Below are positions 1 through 5,034 of a stretch of 5,034 nucleotides of DNA, piece after piece. The DNA lies in the NCBI GenBank assembly GCA_003151555.1, contig PLXU01000056.1, positions 426 through 5,459 of the forward strand, in the 5' to 3' direction. The notes below the pieces were generated by a model, which worked only from the letters and a program-made list of their open reading frames with translations, did not search any database and was not told the origin of the DNA. Source of the DNA: Acidimicrobiaceae bacterium. Its GTDB lineage: Bacteria > Actinomycetota > Acidimicrobiia > Acidimicrobiales > RAAP-2. Within the stretch, counting starts at the first letter, position 1, and the number at the start of each line of letters is the position of its first letter. Made by a program: the position numbers and the translations under genes.

Positions 1-2
1 CG

Positions 3-140
3 AGTCGGATTCTCGGCCAACTGATTGACGAACCTCGGGGCGGACAGATAGGCATCGCGGACCAACTGGACCGATTTCTACGTGGCGGGGCGACCGTGCG
101 ACGATCAATGTGCGAAGGACGGGCCGGCCCAACCCAATGA
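3..140 (+). CDS. Possible 3' end of an unidentified gene (partial)
   Basis: This frame is open from the left edge to a TGA at 138-140, giving 45 codons. The other two forward frames stop within the first 27 bases. The peptide starts SRILGQLIDEPRGG and continues with IADQLDRFLRGG, which is plausible for the end of a soluble, helical protein. I do not recognise a family. The last dozen codons (rich in R, G and C) look less protein-like, and third-position GC is only moderate, so the reading is tentative. If real, the gene ends about 230 bases before the chosen start of the LAL gene on the same strand. One reverse frame is also open across this stretch, but its translation shows nothing recognisable. 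Confidence 0.3.
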   Translation, partial: SRILGQLIDEPRGGQIGIADQLDRFLRGGATVRRSMCEGRAGPTQ

Positions 141-145
141 TTGGT

Positions 146-159
146 GGACTTTTTTGTCC
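146..159. repeat. Short inverted repeat with an all-T loop
   Basis: GGAC (146-149) and GTCC (156-159) are perfect inverted arms around six Ts. The repeat sits 6 bases after the putative stop at 138-140. The T-run is in the loop rather than after the stem, so this is not a classical intrinsic terminator. A second GTCC follows at 163-166. It could be a weak end-of-transcript structure or chance. Confidence 0.25.
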
Positions 160-173
160 CGGGTCCGTAAAAA

Positions 174-212
174 CATGCAGTAACTTGCGTGAAAGTGCAT
201 GACCTATTGCAT
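174..212. promoter_or_regulatory. Cluster of TGCAT/ATGCA motifs at the promoter
   Basis: CATGCA occurs at 174-179, TGCATG at 196-201 and TGCAT at 208-212. The first two form an inverted pair. The second and third are direct repeats spaced 12 bases apart. The third overlaps the proposed -35 box. This arrangement would suit a regulator binding at or just upstream of the promoter, but the motifs are short and the role is inferred. Confidence 0.25.
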
Positions 213-236
213 TTGAACCGCACCTGACCCTAAAAT
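207..236 (+). promoter_or_regulatory. Candidate sigma-70-type promoter for the LAL gene
   Basis: TTGCAT (207-212) and TAAAAT (231-236) are separated by 18 bases. The -10 box matches five of six consensus bases and the -35 box matches the key TTG. Transcription would start near 242-244. That is at or after the GTG at 239, which opens the longest reading frame, so that GTG could not be the start on this transcript. The resulting leader before the preferred GTG at 371 would be about 130 bases. This is read by eye only. Confidence 0.4.
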
Positions 237-315
237 TCGTGAACACCAGGCATTACGGGCGGCAACTTCGAGTACTCCTTGATTTGCCCAGGGCACTGAT
301 ATTTGGTACTGCCAT

Positions 316-331
316 GTACATAGACATGTAC
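316..331. promoter_or_regulatory. 6-4-6 inverted repeat, possible operator
   Basis: GTACAT (316-321), a 4-base spacer AGAC, and ATGTAC (326-331) form a perfect inverted repeat. It is overlaid by a direct repeat of CATGTAC at 313-319 and 325-331 (12-base period). It lies 40 bases upstream of the preferred GTG start. The symmetry and spacing resemble a site for a dimeric helix-turn-helix regulator. Autoregulation by the LAL protein is possible, but nothing here shows which protein binds. Confidence 0.35.
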
Positions 332-357
332 GTGGAAACTGAACAGTTGTCGAAAGT

Positions 358-364
358 AAGAGGA
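358..364 (+). promoter_or_regulatory. Ribosome binding site that decides the LAL start
   Basis: AAGAGGAA-type purine run ending at 364, six bases before GTG at 371. It contains AGAGGA, a good match to the anti-Shine-Dalgarno sequence. None of the earlier in-frame starts (GTG 239, ATG 314, ATG 326, GTG 332) has a comparable site at the right distance. Confidence 0.55.
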
Positions 365-370
365 ACGTTC

Positions 371-3262
371 GTGAAACTCGAGTCTGAGCGCCCCGCGTGG
401 CCAACGCTTCGATCGGCACGCGCCAACGACTCCCCCCTGCTCTTTGAGCGCAGCCAGTTCCTCCAGGAGTTCGAATCGATCTTTAGCCGAACCGTCCCTT
501 CTCACAGCGGCTGTCTTTCGATCGAGGGCGGCTGGGGCACCGGCAAGACGACCCTCTTGAACGAGGCGTGTCTCATTGCCGACAGATCGTCGTGCCTGGT
601 GCTGCGCGCGCGCGGCGGCGATCTCGAACAACACGCCTCCTTCGGCGCGCTGCTACGCATCATCGAAGTCGTCGCCTCGCTGCGAAACGCCGACCCGGAG
701 GTCTCCGAGCGAGTCGAAGCGATCTGCGCGCTGATCAACCAGAGCGGTGAACGCAATTTCGGTCAACTCGGCGCCGCCTTCTACTCGCTCTTGATGGCCG
801 TGCGTCGCCTCGGCCCGATCCTCTTGGCGTTCGACGACGCTGACATGGTCGACGACGACACGCTGATGACGCTGCAATACGTGTTTCATCGCGTCGACGA
901 CCAACAGATTTGGCTGCTGCTCACGTCGCCGCCGCGCCTGCCCGGTTTGGGACCGCGCGTGCTGGACCATCTCTTGGTCAATCGTCACGTGCGACACTTC
1001 GTGCTCAAACCCTTAAGCCCCGAAAGCGTCCGTCAAATTCTTGCCGGCCACCTCGACCAGGTGCCCGACCCCCCATTCGTCACGGCCGTCTACGACGCCA
1101 CCAGCGGCCGCCCGGAGTTCATCGTCGAACTGGCCAAGGCCTGCGCCAACGAAGGCATCACGCCCAACGCCAAGATGGCCGGCGACCTCGACCACCTACC
1201 TGTGCCGCGAATCTCTCAACGAGTCCTCGTGCGCCTCGAACGATTGCAGGTGGCCGTCACTGAATTGCTCGAGTGCTGCGCCATTCACGGCAATACCACC
1301 GATCTGGGATTGGCCTGTTACCTGGGCAACATCGATCCGATCGCAGCGGAGTTGGCGGCCGACGTCTCGGCGCGCGCCGAACTGCTCCAGGGCGATCGCC
1401 CGCTCGTCTTCATTGCCCCAGTGGTTCGTTGGGCGCTGTTGCAAAACATCTCGCCCGCCCGCCGTTCGCAGCTACACACGCGCTGCGCGCAGTACCTCTC
1501 GGACGTCGACGCGGACGAGTCGCTCATTGTCGAGCACCTCCTCGCCTCGGAGCCGTCGGGCAACCTGGAGTTGGCGAGCCGCTTGGCGCGCGCGGGACGA
1601 ACACTTATCGCGCGCAGTGACTTCCGCCTGGCCAGTCAATGCCTGCGTCGGTCGCTCAACGAGAGTCCCGTCTCCCTGCAAGAAGCGTCAATCTGGCTCG
1701 ACCTGGCGCGCTGCGAAATCCAGCTGGGACTGCGTTCGTCGGTGTCCTCCTTTCAACGCGCGCTCGCCCTGGGAGCGGCCCACGATACCGATCTCTTCGA
1801 GGCGGCCATCAAACTCCTACGCGCGCTGCGCAGCTGGCCCGAGCTACGCATTGACGCCATTGCCTCGCTTCAGGCGTTGACGACGCAATCCGACGGGGTG
1901 GATCCAGCGCTGCAATTGGAACTCGAGATGGGCCTGACGCTGCTGGCCAACCTGCCGAGCCAACGCAACGACGGCGTGAAGAAGATCCAGAAATTGCTGA
2001 AGCAGTCCGACGCCGCGACGTCGGTCGCCAAGGTCGCGGGGGCATTTCTTAATATCCACGACTTTGAGGCCGACCCGAAGATGTCGGCCAAGTCCATCAC
2101 CCAAATGCTCAGCACGGTGGTGGACCCCGAGCAGATGGCGTTCGGTCACCTATCGAGCGAAATGATGCAGCCGTTGGCCTGTCGAATCTTGCTCGGCGCC
2201 GACGAGTTCGCCATGGTCGATCGAATCTTGGACATTGGTCGCAAGCGGGCCGTCGAATTGGCCGACCTACCCGGCGAGGACGATGTGCTTCGCCTCATCG
2301 TGCTCTCCAAGCTGTGGCAGGGTTCGCTGGGCGAATCCGAAGAGGCCCTGTTGCGTCAGCATGAACTGGGCGCCGACTTTGGCACCCGACCGGTCGTGGG
2401 TCTCATCGACCTCTTGATCGCCCAGGGCCGGACCCAGGAGGCCATCTACGAGTTGGGTTCCTTCGATCCCGAGATGATCGACGATCCGCTCGACCGCGTC
2501 GGCGCCCACGTCGAACGGGGCCGCCTCTTTTCGATGTGCAGCCAGCCCACCGAAGCGCTCGACGAGTTTGAGCAGGCCGGCGAGACCGCGGCGCGCTCGG
2601 GGATCACCAATCCGGTCCTCGTCGCCTGGCAACCGTCGGCGGCGCGCGTGTTGGCCTCACTCGGTCAATGGGACGAAGCCCACCAACTGGCGCAGGATCA
2701 CCTCGTGTCGGCCCGCGCTTTCGGGGCCCGTCGCAGCCTCGGCACCGCGCTACGAGCCATGGGCGCGTCCAGCCGTGACCTCGACGAGCGCACTGCCTGG
2801 CTGACCGAATCGGTCGAAGTCCTGGAGGGTTCGCCGGCCCGACTGGAGACCGCCGAAGCCATGGTCGACCTGGGGGCCGCACTGGTGGATCGCCAAGACT
2901 CCGAGAGCGCCCGCGACATCTTGCACAAGGGGGCCTCGCTCGCGTCGCTCTGCGGAGCGCACCACCTCGTTGAAGTGGCGGGGACCCAGTTACGCGCGGC
3001 GGGAGCGCGGCCTCGACGACTGGGCTCGACGGGCGTGGATTCGCTGACGCCCGCCGAATTGAGGGCCGTGCACATGGCCGCCGCCAACGTGACCAACCGG
3101 GCGATTGCCGACGAACTCTTCGTCAATGTCAAGACCATCGAAGGACACCTCTCGCGGGCGTATCGCAAGTTAGGTGTCACGTCGCGATTTGAACTGGCTG
3201 AAGCGCTCGGTCCCCGGGGACGCTACGAGACGAACGAAATCGACGAAGGCACCCCCACGTAG
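371..3262 (+). CDS. LAL-type LuxR-family transcriptional regulator with P-loop ATPase domain
   Basis: Cytoplasmic ATP-binding transcription regulator of 963 residues, within the usual size of LAL (MalT-like) proteins. Residues about 20-200 form the ATPase domain. The Walker A motif GGWGTGKT is at 53-60 (Lys59), the Walker B strand ILLAFDDAD at 150-158 (Asp155/Asp156), and a sensor-like strand WLLLTSPPR at 181-189. The stretch to about 275 includes SGRPEFIVELAKA, typical of the helical lid of these ATPases. The middle (about 330-870) is a series of amphipathic helices of TPR or MalT-superhelix type, where an inducer or partner would bind. The C-terminal LuxR/GerE domain (892-946) opens with LTPAELRAV, has the turn NRAIADELFVNVKT and a recognition helix VKTIEGHLSRAYRKL. 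I chose GTG 371 for its ribosome binding site and because the DNA before it has different codon use. The longest frame begins at GTG 239 (1007 residues). The target genes and the ligand cannot be told from the sequence. The gene ends 22 bases from the converging neighbour. Confidence 0.93.
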   Translation: MKLESERPAWPTLRSARANDSPLLFERSQFLQEFESIFSRTVPSHSGCLSIEGGWGTGKTTLLNEACLIADRSSCLVLRARGGDLEQHASFGALLRIIEVVASLRNADPEVSERVEAICALINQSGERNFGQLGAAFYSLLMAVRRLGPILLAFDDADMVDDDTLMTLQYVFHRVDDQQIWLLLTSPPRLPGLGPRVLDHLLVNRHVRHFVLKPLSPESVRQILAGHLDQVPDPPFVTAVYDATSGRPEFIVELAKACANEGITPNAKMAGDLDHLPVPRISQRVLVRLERLQVAVTELLECCAIHGNTTDLGLACYLGNIDPIAAELAADVSARAELLQGDRPLVFIAPVVRWALLQNISPARRSQLHTRCAQYLSDVDADESLIVEHLLASEPSGNLELASRLARAGRTLIARSDFRLASQCLRRSLNESPVSLQEASIWLDLARCEIQLGLRSSVSSFQRALALGAAHDTDLFEAAIKLLRALRSWPELRIDAIASLQALTTQSDGVDPALQLELEMGLTLLANLPSQRNDGVKKIQKLLKQSDAATSVAKVAGAFLNIHDFEADPKMSAKSITQMLSTVVDPEQMAFGHLSSEMMQPLACRILLGADEFAMVDRILDIGRKRAVELADLPGEDDVLRLIVLSKLWQGSLGESEEALLRQHELGADFGTRPVVGLIDLLIAQGRTQEAIYELGSFDPEMIDDPLDRVGAHVERGRLFSMCSQPTEALDEFEQAGETAARSGITNPVLVAWQPSAARVLASLGQWDEAHQLAQDHLVSARAFGARRSLGTALRAMGASSRDLDERTAWLTESVEVLEGSPARLETAEAMVDLGAALVDRQDSESARDILHKGASLASLCGAHHLVEVAGTQLRAAGARPRRLGSTGVDSLTPAELRAVHMAAANVTNRAIADELFVNVKTIEGHLSRAYRKLGVTSRFELAEALGPRGRYETNEIDEGTPT

Positions 3263-3284
3263 GACCCGGTCTCGCGTGACCCGA

Positions 3285-4256
3285 CTACCAACTACTCAAC
3301 TGGTCGGCAATCCCGCCGGCGGTCATCGACGGCTCAGAATCGGATCGCCACAGTTCGTCGACCGCTTGGGCAATCGACGTCTGGGGCATCCATCCAATTT
3401 CGTGGCCCATGCGTGAGACGTCAGCCTGCTGCCACGGCACCTCTTCGACGCGTCCGGGGTGATCATTCACTTCGAGAATCTCACCGCGGAATCCGGCGGC
3501 GTGCGCCAGCATCTCCACCATTGAACGACACGACATGGCCTTTCCCAGGGCGACGTTGATCACCGGGGCTCGTCCGAGCAGCTGCGTCGCCGCTAACGCC
3601 GCCAGGGCCACGTCGCTGGCCGCCACAAAATCGCGGTACGCGTCGAGCGGGCCCAACGTTATCGAGGGACTCTTCTTCTTGAGCGCCAGGCTCAGCTCTT
3701 GCACCGCCTGGCCGGCCAAGGACTCGGGCGGCGCGAGCGCGCCAATGGGATTAAAGATTCGCAACACCGTCGCGCAGATGTCGCCCTGCTCCGTGGCGTA
3801 GGTGATCTTGCGCGTCGCCGCTAACTTCGAACGACCGTAATCGTTCACCGGATGCTCGGTCGCCGTCTCCTTGATCGGCACCTGCGCCGCCTGGGGCCCG
3901 TACTCCTCGGACGATCCGAAGTGCACGAGTGGGCGCGGACCACACTGTCGAAGCGCTTGCACCAACTTGTCGACGAAGGTCGTGTTGGTCTCCCACATCT
4001 GTTCGGCCGAGCCGGAGGTCAGGCCCGCACAGTTGATCAACGCGTCCGGGCGGCTCGCTTCAATCAGGATCACCAGCTCATCCACCGACGCCTTGTTGAG
4101 GTCGAGCGGCACCCAACTGCTGTTGGCCGGCAGCGAAATACGCGGCGGGCGCCGACTCACCGCGACGAGGGCTGGCGAATCGGCCGCGCGCTTGATGGCC
4201 TGGTGAACGTGACTACCCAGAAATCCGCTCGCGCCCAGGACGAGATAGGTGGTCAT
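3285..4256 (-). CDS. NAD(P)-dependent sugar-nucleotide epimerase/reductase (extended SDR)
   Basis: Cytosolic oxidoreductase of 323 residues, the normal length for extended short-chain dehydrogenases that act on nucleotide sugars. The N-terminal Rossmann fold shows the dinucleotide-binding motif GASGFLG at 8-14. NCAGLTS follows at 75-81. The catalytic set is complete: FGSSEEYG at 113-120 supplies the serine, and Tyr140 and Lys144 form YxxxK within NDYGRSK. RIFNPIG (167-172) and YRDFVAASDVA (207-217) match the substrate-side motifs of the GDP-mannose dehydratase, 4-reductase (RMD) and UDP-glucose epimerase group. The layout after RIFNPIG and the GRVEEVP segment near 268-274 are closest to RMD-like 4-keto-reductases, so reduction of a 4-keto NDP-sugar is my best guess; the exact sugar is unknown. 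Such enzymes feed cell-surface polysaccharide or glycosylated-metabolite pathways. The ATG at 4256 has no clear Shine-Dalgarno sequence. No other sugar gene is in the window. The 22-base gap to the LAL gene holds no visible terminator. Confidence 0.92.
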   Translation of the reverse strand: MTTYLVLGASGFLGSHVHQAIKRAADSPALVAVSRRPPRISLPANSSWVPLDLNKASVDELVILIEASRPDALINCAGLTSGSAEQMWETNTTFVDKLVQALRQCGPRPLVHFGSSEEYGPQAAQVPIKETATEHPVNDYGRSKLAATRKITYATEQGDICATVLRIFNPIGALAPPESLAGQAVQELSLALKKKSPSITLGPLDAYRDFVAASDVALAALAATQLLGRAPVINVALGKAMSCRSMVEMLAHAAGFRGEILEVNDHPGRVEEVPWQQADVSRMGHEIGWMPQTSIAQAVDELWRSDSEPSMTAGGIADQLSSW

Positions 4257-4360
4257 TGAGGCACAGCGAATCGGTACGTCGAAAAGACATCAAATCGTAA
4301 AGTTGCCGCCCAGCGCTCACCCTCGTTCACAGAGGTATCCACATTTGTCATTAGGTGCAA

Positions 4361-4373
4361 GGTACGTGATACC
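4361..4373. repeat. Short inverted repeat GGTA-N5-TACC
   Basis: GGTA (4361-4364) and TACC (4370-4373) are perfect 4-base arms around CGTGA. Farther out, ACATT (4341-4345) and AATGT (4374-4378) are also complementary but not symmetric about the same centre. It lies about 105 bases upstream of the minus-strand sugar-nucleotide gene start, where an operator could be. Arms this short may be chance. Confidence 0.2.
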
Positions 4374-4515
4374 AATGTCGTCGCCTACCCACAACTTTGC
4401 TAATACTGCAGTGAATACATCCGAGATTACGTGCTGGCAACCCTTGTGAGAACGGACCAATCCCTTGCGTTTGCCCCACGCCACGACGAGTCGCGTGCGG
4501 CAGGACGGAAAATGG

Positions 4516-4599
4516 CGCCTGATCGGCTCGGATTTGAACTGGCGTGCACCCGAGGCCAACGAGACGCGGGCCCGAGACTCCGGTCAAATCACAAAGGCG
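4516..4599. repeat. 84-base imperfect inverted repeat, superficially tRNA-like
   Basis: Two pairs of arms are nested: CGCCT (4516-4520) with AGGCG (4595-4599), and GATTTGA (4531-4537) with TCAAATC (4584-4590). Inside, ACTGG (4538-4542) resembles the complement of CCGG (4580-4583). The 5' arm has extra bases between the two pairing blocks, so the fold has asymmetric bulges. The 84-base span and the TTCAAATC on the minus strand recall a tRNA T-loop, but the T-stem does not pair. It may be a folded RNA, a protein site, or a decayed element. Confidence 0.35.
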
Positions 4600-4625
4600 A
4601 GGGGGCTCACCGGCTCCGACGAGGG

Positions 4626-4653
4626 TTGCCAACGAGTCTCAAATGGCAATTTT
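4626..4653 (+). terminator. Weak hairpin followed by four Ts
   Basis: TTGCCA (4626-4631) and TGGCAA (4644-4649) are perfect 6-base arms around a 12-base loop, with TTTT at 4650-4653. The layout resembles an intrinsic terminator for plus-strand transcription, but the stem is short, the loop is large and no gene is seen just upstream. It could equally be an operator. Confidence 0.25.
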
Positions 4654-4697
4654 GGGGTGGTCGAACGGGCCAGGTTTCTTTACTATCTCTTACAGAT

Positions 4698-4725
4698 GTC
4701 GCCGGAGTGATTTAAAAAGTCGCCG
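4698..4725. repeat. GTCGCCG direct repeat with 21-base period
   Basis: GTCGCCG occurs at 4698-4704 and again at 4719-4725, separated by an AT-rich spacer containing TTTAAAAA. The 21-base period is two turns of the DNA helix, putting both copies on the same face. That suits a pair of regulator-binding sites around an easily bent spacer. Function is inferred. Confidence 0.3.
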
Positions 4726-4808
4726 AATCGACCCAGTCAGTCATATGAATTCAGCCCGAGCTCGAAATGACTACTGGGACGAAGTGTCCGACCGCACTCA
4801 GCGGCTCT

Positions 4809-4819
4809 GCTGTAACAGC
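4809..4819. repeat. Short palindrome GCTGT-A-ACAGC
   Basis: Perfect 5-base arms around one base, just 11 bases before the large hairpin at 4830. A CAGC at 4798-4801 can also pair with the GCTG, so two alternative small folds are possible. It may be part of the same structured region as the large hairpin. Confidence 0.3.
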
Positions 4820-4829
4820 GGGAACACCA

Positions 4830-4895
4830 GGCTCGCGCTGACCACCAGACTGGGGGTAGTCAATATCTGCCCCGAGTCTGGTGGTCACGTGAGCC
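4830..4895 (+). repeat. Large imperfect hairpin, possible structured RNA leader
   Basis: The 66 bases fold into one long stem with a 7-base loop (4860-4866). The outer stem is 4830-4837 with 4888-4895 (8 pairs, one G-T). After a single bulged C at 4838, 13 consecutive Watson-Crick pairs join 4839-4851 to 4875-4887. A G-G mismatch (4852/4874) is followed by 7 pairs, 4853-4859 with 4867-4873, one of them T-G. Both non-Watson-Crick pairs become wobbles in a plus-strand RNA but C-A mismatches in a minus-strand RNA, which favours plus-strand transcription. There is no T-run on either side, so it is not a standard intrinsic terminator. It could be a leader structure or attenuator for the gene at 4967, a small RNA, or a REP/MITE-like repeat unit. 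The hairpin itself is certain; its role is not. Confidence 0.7.
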
Positions 4896-4966
4896 GACCT
4901 CGCCGTATGAGTTGTTGGCCCCACCAGTCCGCCGGCTGAGAGCTCACCTGTGCGAAAATTACCCGC

Positions 4967-5034
4967 ATGCACGAAACCGCGTGGACCAGCCATTGGCACA
5001 AGCACCCCGGCGTACGATCGGGCGACGAACTCTC
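4967..5034 (+). CDS. N-terminus of an unidentified protein, cut by the window edge
   Basis: ATG at 4967 opens a frame that continues to the window end, 22 complete codons, starting MHETAWTSHWHKHPGV and then RSGDEL. Codons are mostly G/C-ending as in the two sure genes, in contrast to the DNA just before it. No Shine-Dalgarno sequence is seen before the ATG. GAAAAT at 4954-4959 could act as a -10 box for a leaderless transcript, but there is no matching -35. The start reminds me of DUF1003-type small membrane proteins, which often have a short soluble N-terminus before a GERAAD-like motif; this is only a hunch, because the diagnostic part lies outside the window. The large hairpin at 4830-4895 is upstream in its probable leader or promoter region. 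Confidence 0.45.
   Translation, partial: MHETAWTSHWHKHPGVRSGDEL

Larger units (their letters stand above)
4257..4966. other. About 710 bases with no convincing gene, rich in repeats
   Basis: Several frames are open for 60-130 codons here, but their translations are rich in R, S, G, C and W with no domain, no good ribosome binding site and no coding-type third-position bias. Composition drops visibly, especially in 4260-4450 and 4640-4770, compared with the genes on either side. The stretch must hold the promoter of the minus-strand sugar-nucleotide gene and probably that of the gene starting at 4967. It carries the separate repeats listed below. I see no transposase fragment, tRNA or CRISPR array. 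It could be a regulatory region, the site of an RNA gene, or decayed DNA. Confidence 0.65.

Noticed and set aside
1041..1880. 279-codon plus-strand frame inside the LAL gene
   Set aside because: It is a +1 shadow of the LAL frame; the peptide is dominated by R, S, P, A and T, typical of out-of-frame reading of GC-rich coding DNA.
3263..3284. Bidirectional terminator between the convergent genes
   Set aside because: The 22-base gap contains no stable inverted repeat and no T-run.
4487..4496. CGAC-GA-GTCG palindrome
   Set aside because: Only four-base arms in GC-rich DNA with mismatched flanks; not distinguishable from chance.
4513..4599. Minus-strand tRNA gene
   Set aside because: TTCAAATC looks like a T-loop, but three of five T-stem pairs fail, the acceptor stem pairs only over five positions, and the segment between T-loop and acceptor end is too long. 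No convincing D-arm or anticodon arm is seen.
4351..4632. 93-codon open frame on the minus strand
   Set aside because: Composition and sequence look non-coding, and it lies within the repeat-rich stretch; no family features or start signals.
241..4832. GAACACCAGGC present at 241-251 and 4822-4832
   Set aside because: An 11-base match between two places is expected by chance a few times in a 5 kb sequence, and the flanks do not match.
4830..4895. Integron attC site or intrinsic terminator
   Set aside because: The attC core motifs (RYYYAAC and GTTRRRY) are absent from the ends and no integrase or cassette is visible; there is no T-run after the stem on either strand.
4544..4939. 131-codon open frame on the plus strand
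   Set aside because: Its translation is rich in R, S, G and C with no recognisable domain, it runs straight through the large hairpin, and it has no convincing ribosome binding site.
4751..5005. 84-codon minus-strand open frame
   Set aside because: It overlaps the hairpin and the better-supported start at 4967 on the other strand, and shows no domain features.

Overview
The window looks like chromosomal DNA from a high-GC bacterium, most likely an actinobacterium. The evidence is a coding strand rich in G/C-ending codons (gtc, gac, ctc, gcc), a very large LuxR-family ATPase regulator of the LAL type, which is common in Actinomycetota, and two gene starts with no clear Shine-Dalgarno sequence. 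I cannot place it more finely; Acidimicrobiia would fit but is only a guess.

Layout. Positions 3-140 may be the last 45 codons of a gene entering from the left. Positions 141-370 form a control region: a TTGCAT/TAAAAT promoter-like pair at 207-236, TGCAT-type repeats, a 6-4-6 inverted repeat at 316-331 and a good ribosome binding site at 358-364. The main gene (371-3262, +) encodes a 963-residue LAL regulator with an N-terminal P-loop ATPase, a long helical middle and a C-terminal LuxR/GerE helix-turn-helix. Convergent with it, only 22 bases away, is a 323-residue NAD(P)-dependent sugar-nucleotide epimerase/reductase of the extended SDR type (3285-4256, -).

Positions 4257-4966 are about 700 bases with no convincing gene. 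The stretch is visibly less GC-rich than its neighbours and holds several inverted and direct repeats. The strongest is a 66-base imperfect hairpin at 4830-4895 with 28 pairable positions. Its two non-Watson-Crick pairs are wobbles only in a plus-strand transcript, so it may be a structured RNA leader. It lies 71 bases before a likely gene start at 4967 (+) that runs off the right edge.

The LAL gene and the sugar-nucleotide gene converge, so they share no promoter and probably no operon; nothing in the sequence shows that one controls the other. The window contains no recognisable new multi-gene system. The most unusual signal is the 4830-4895 hairpin and the repeat-rich region around it.
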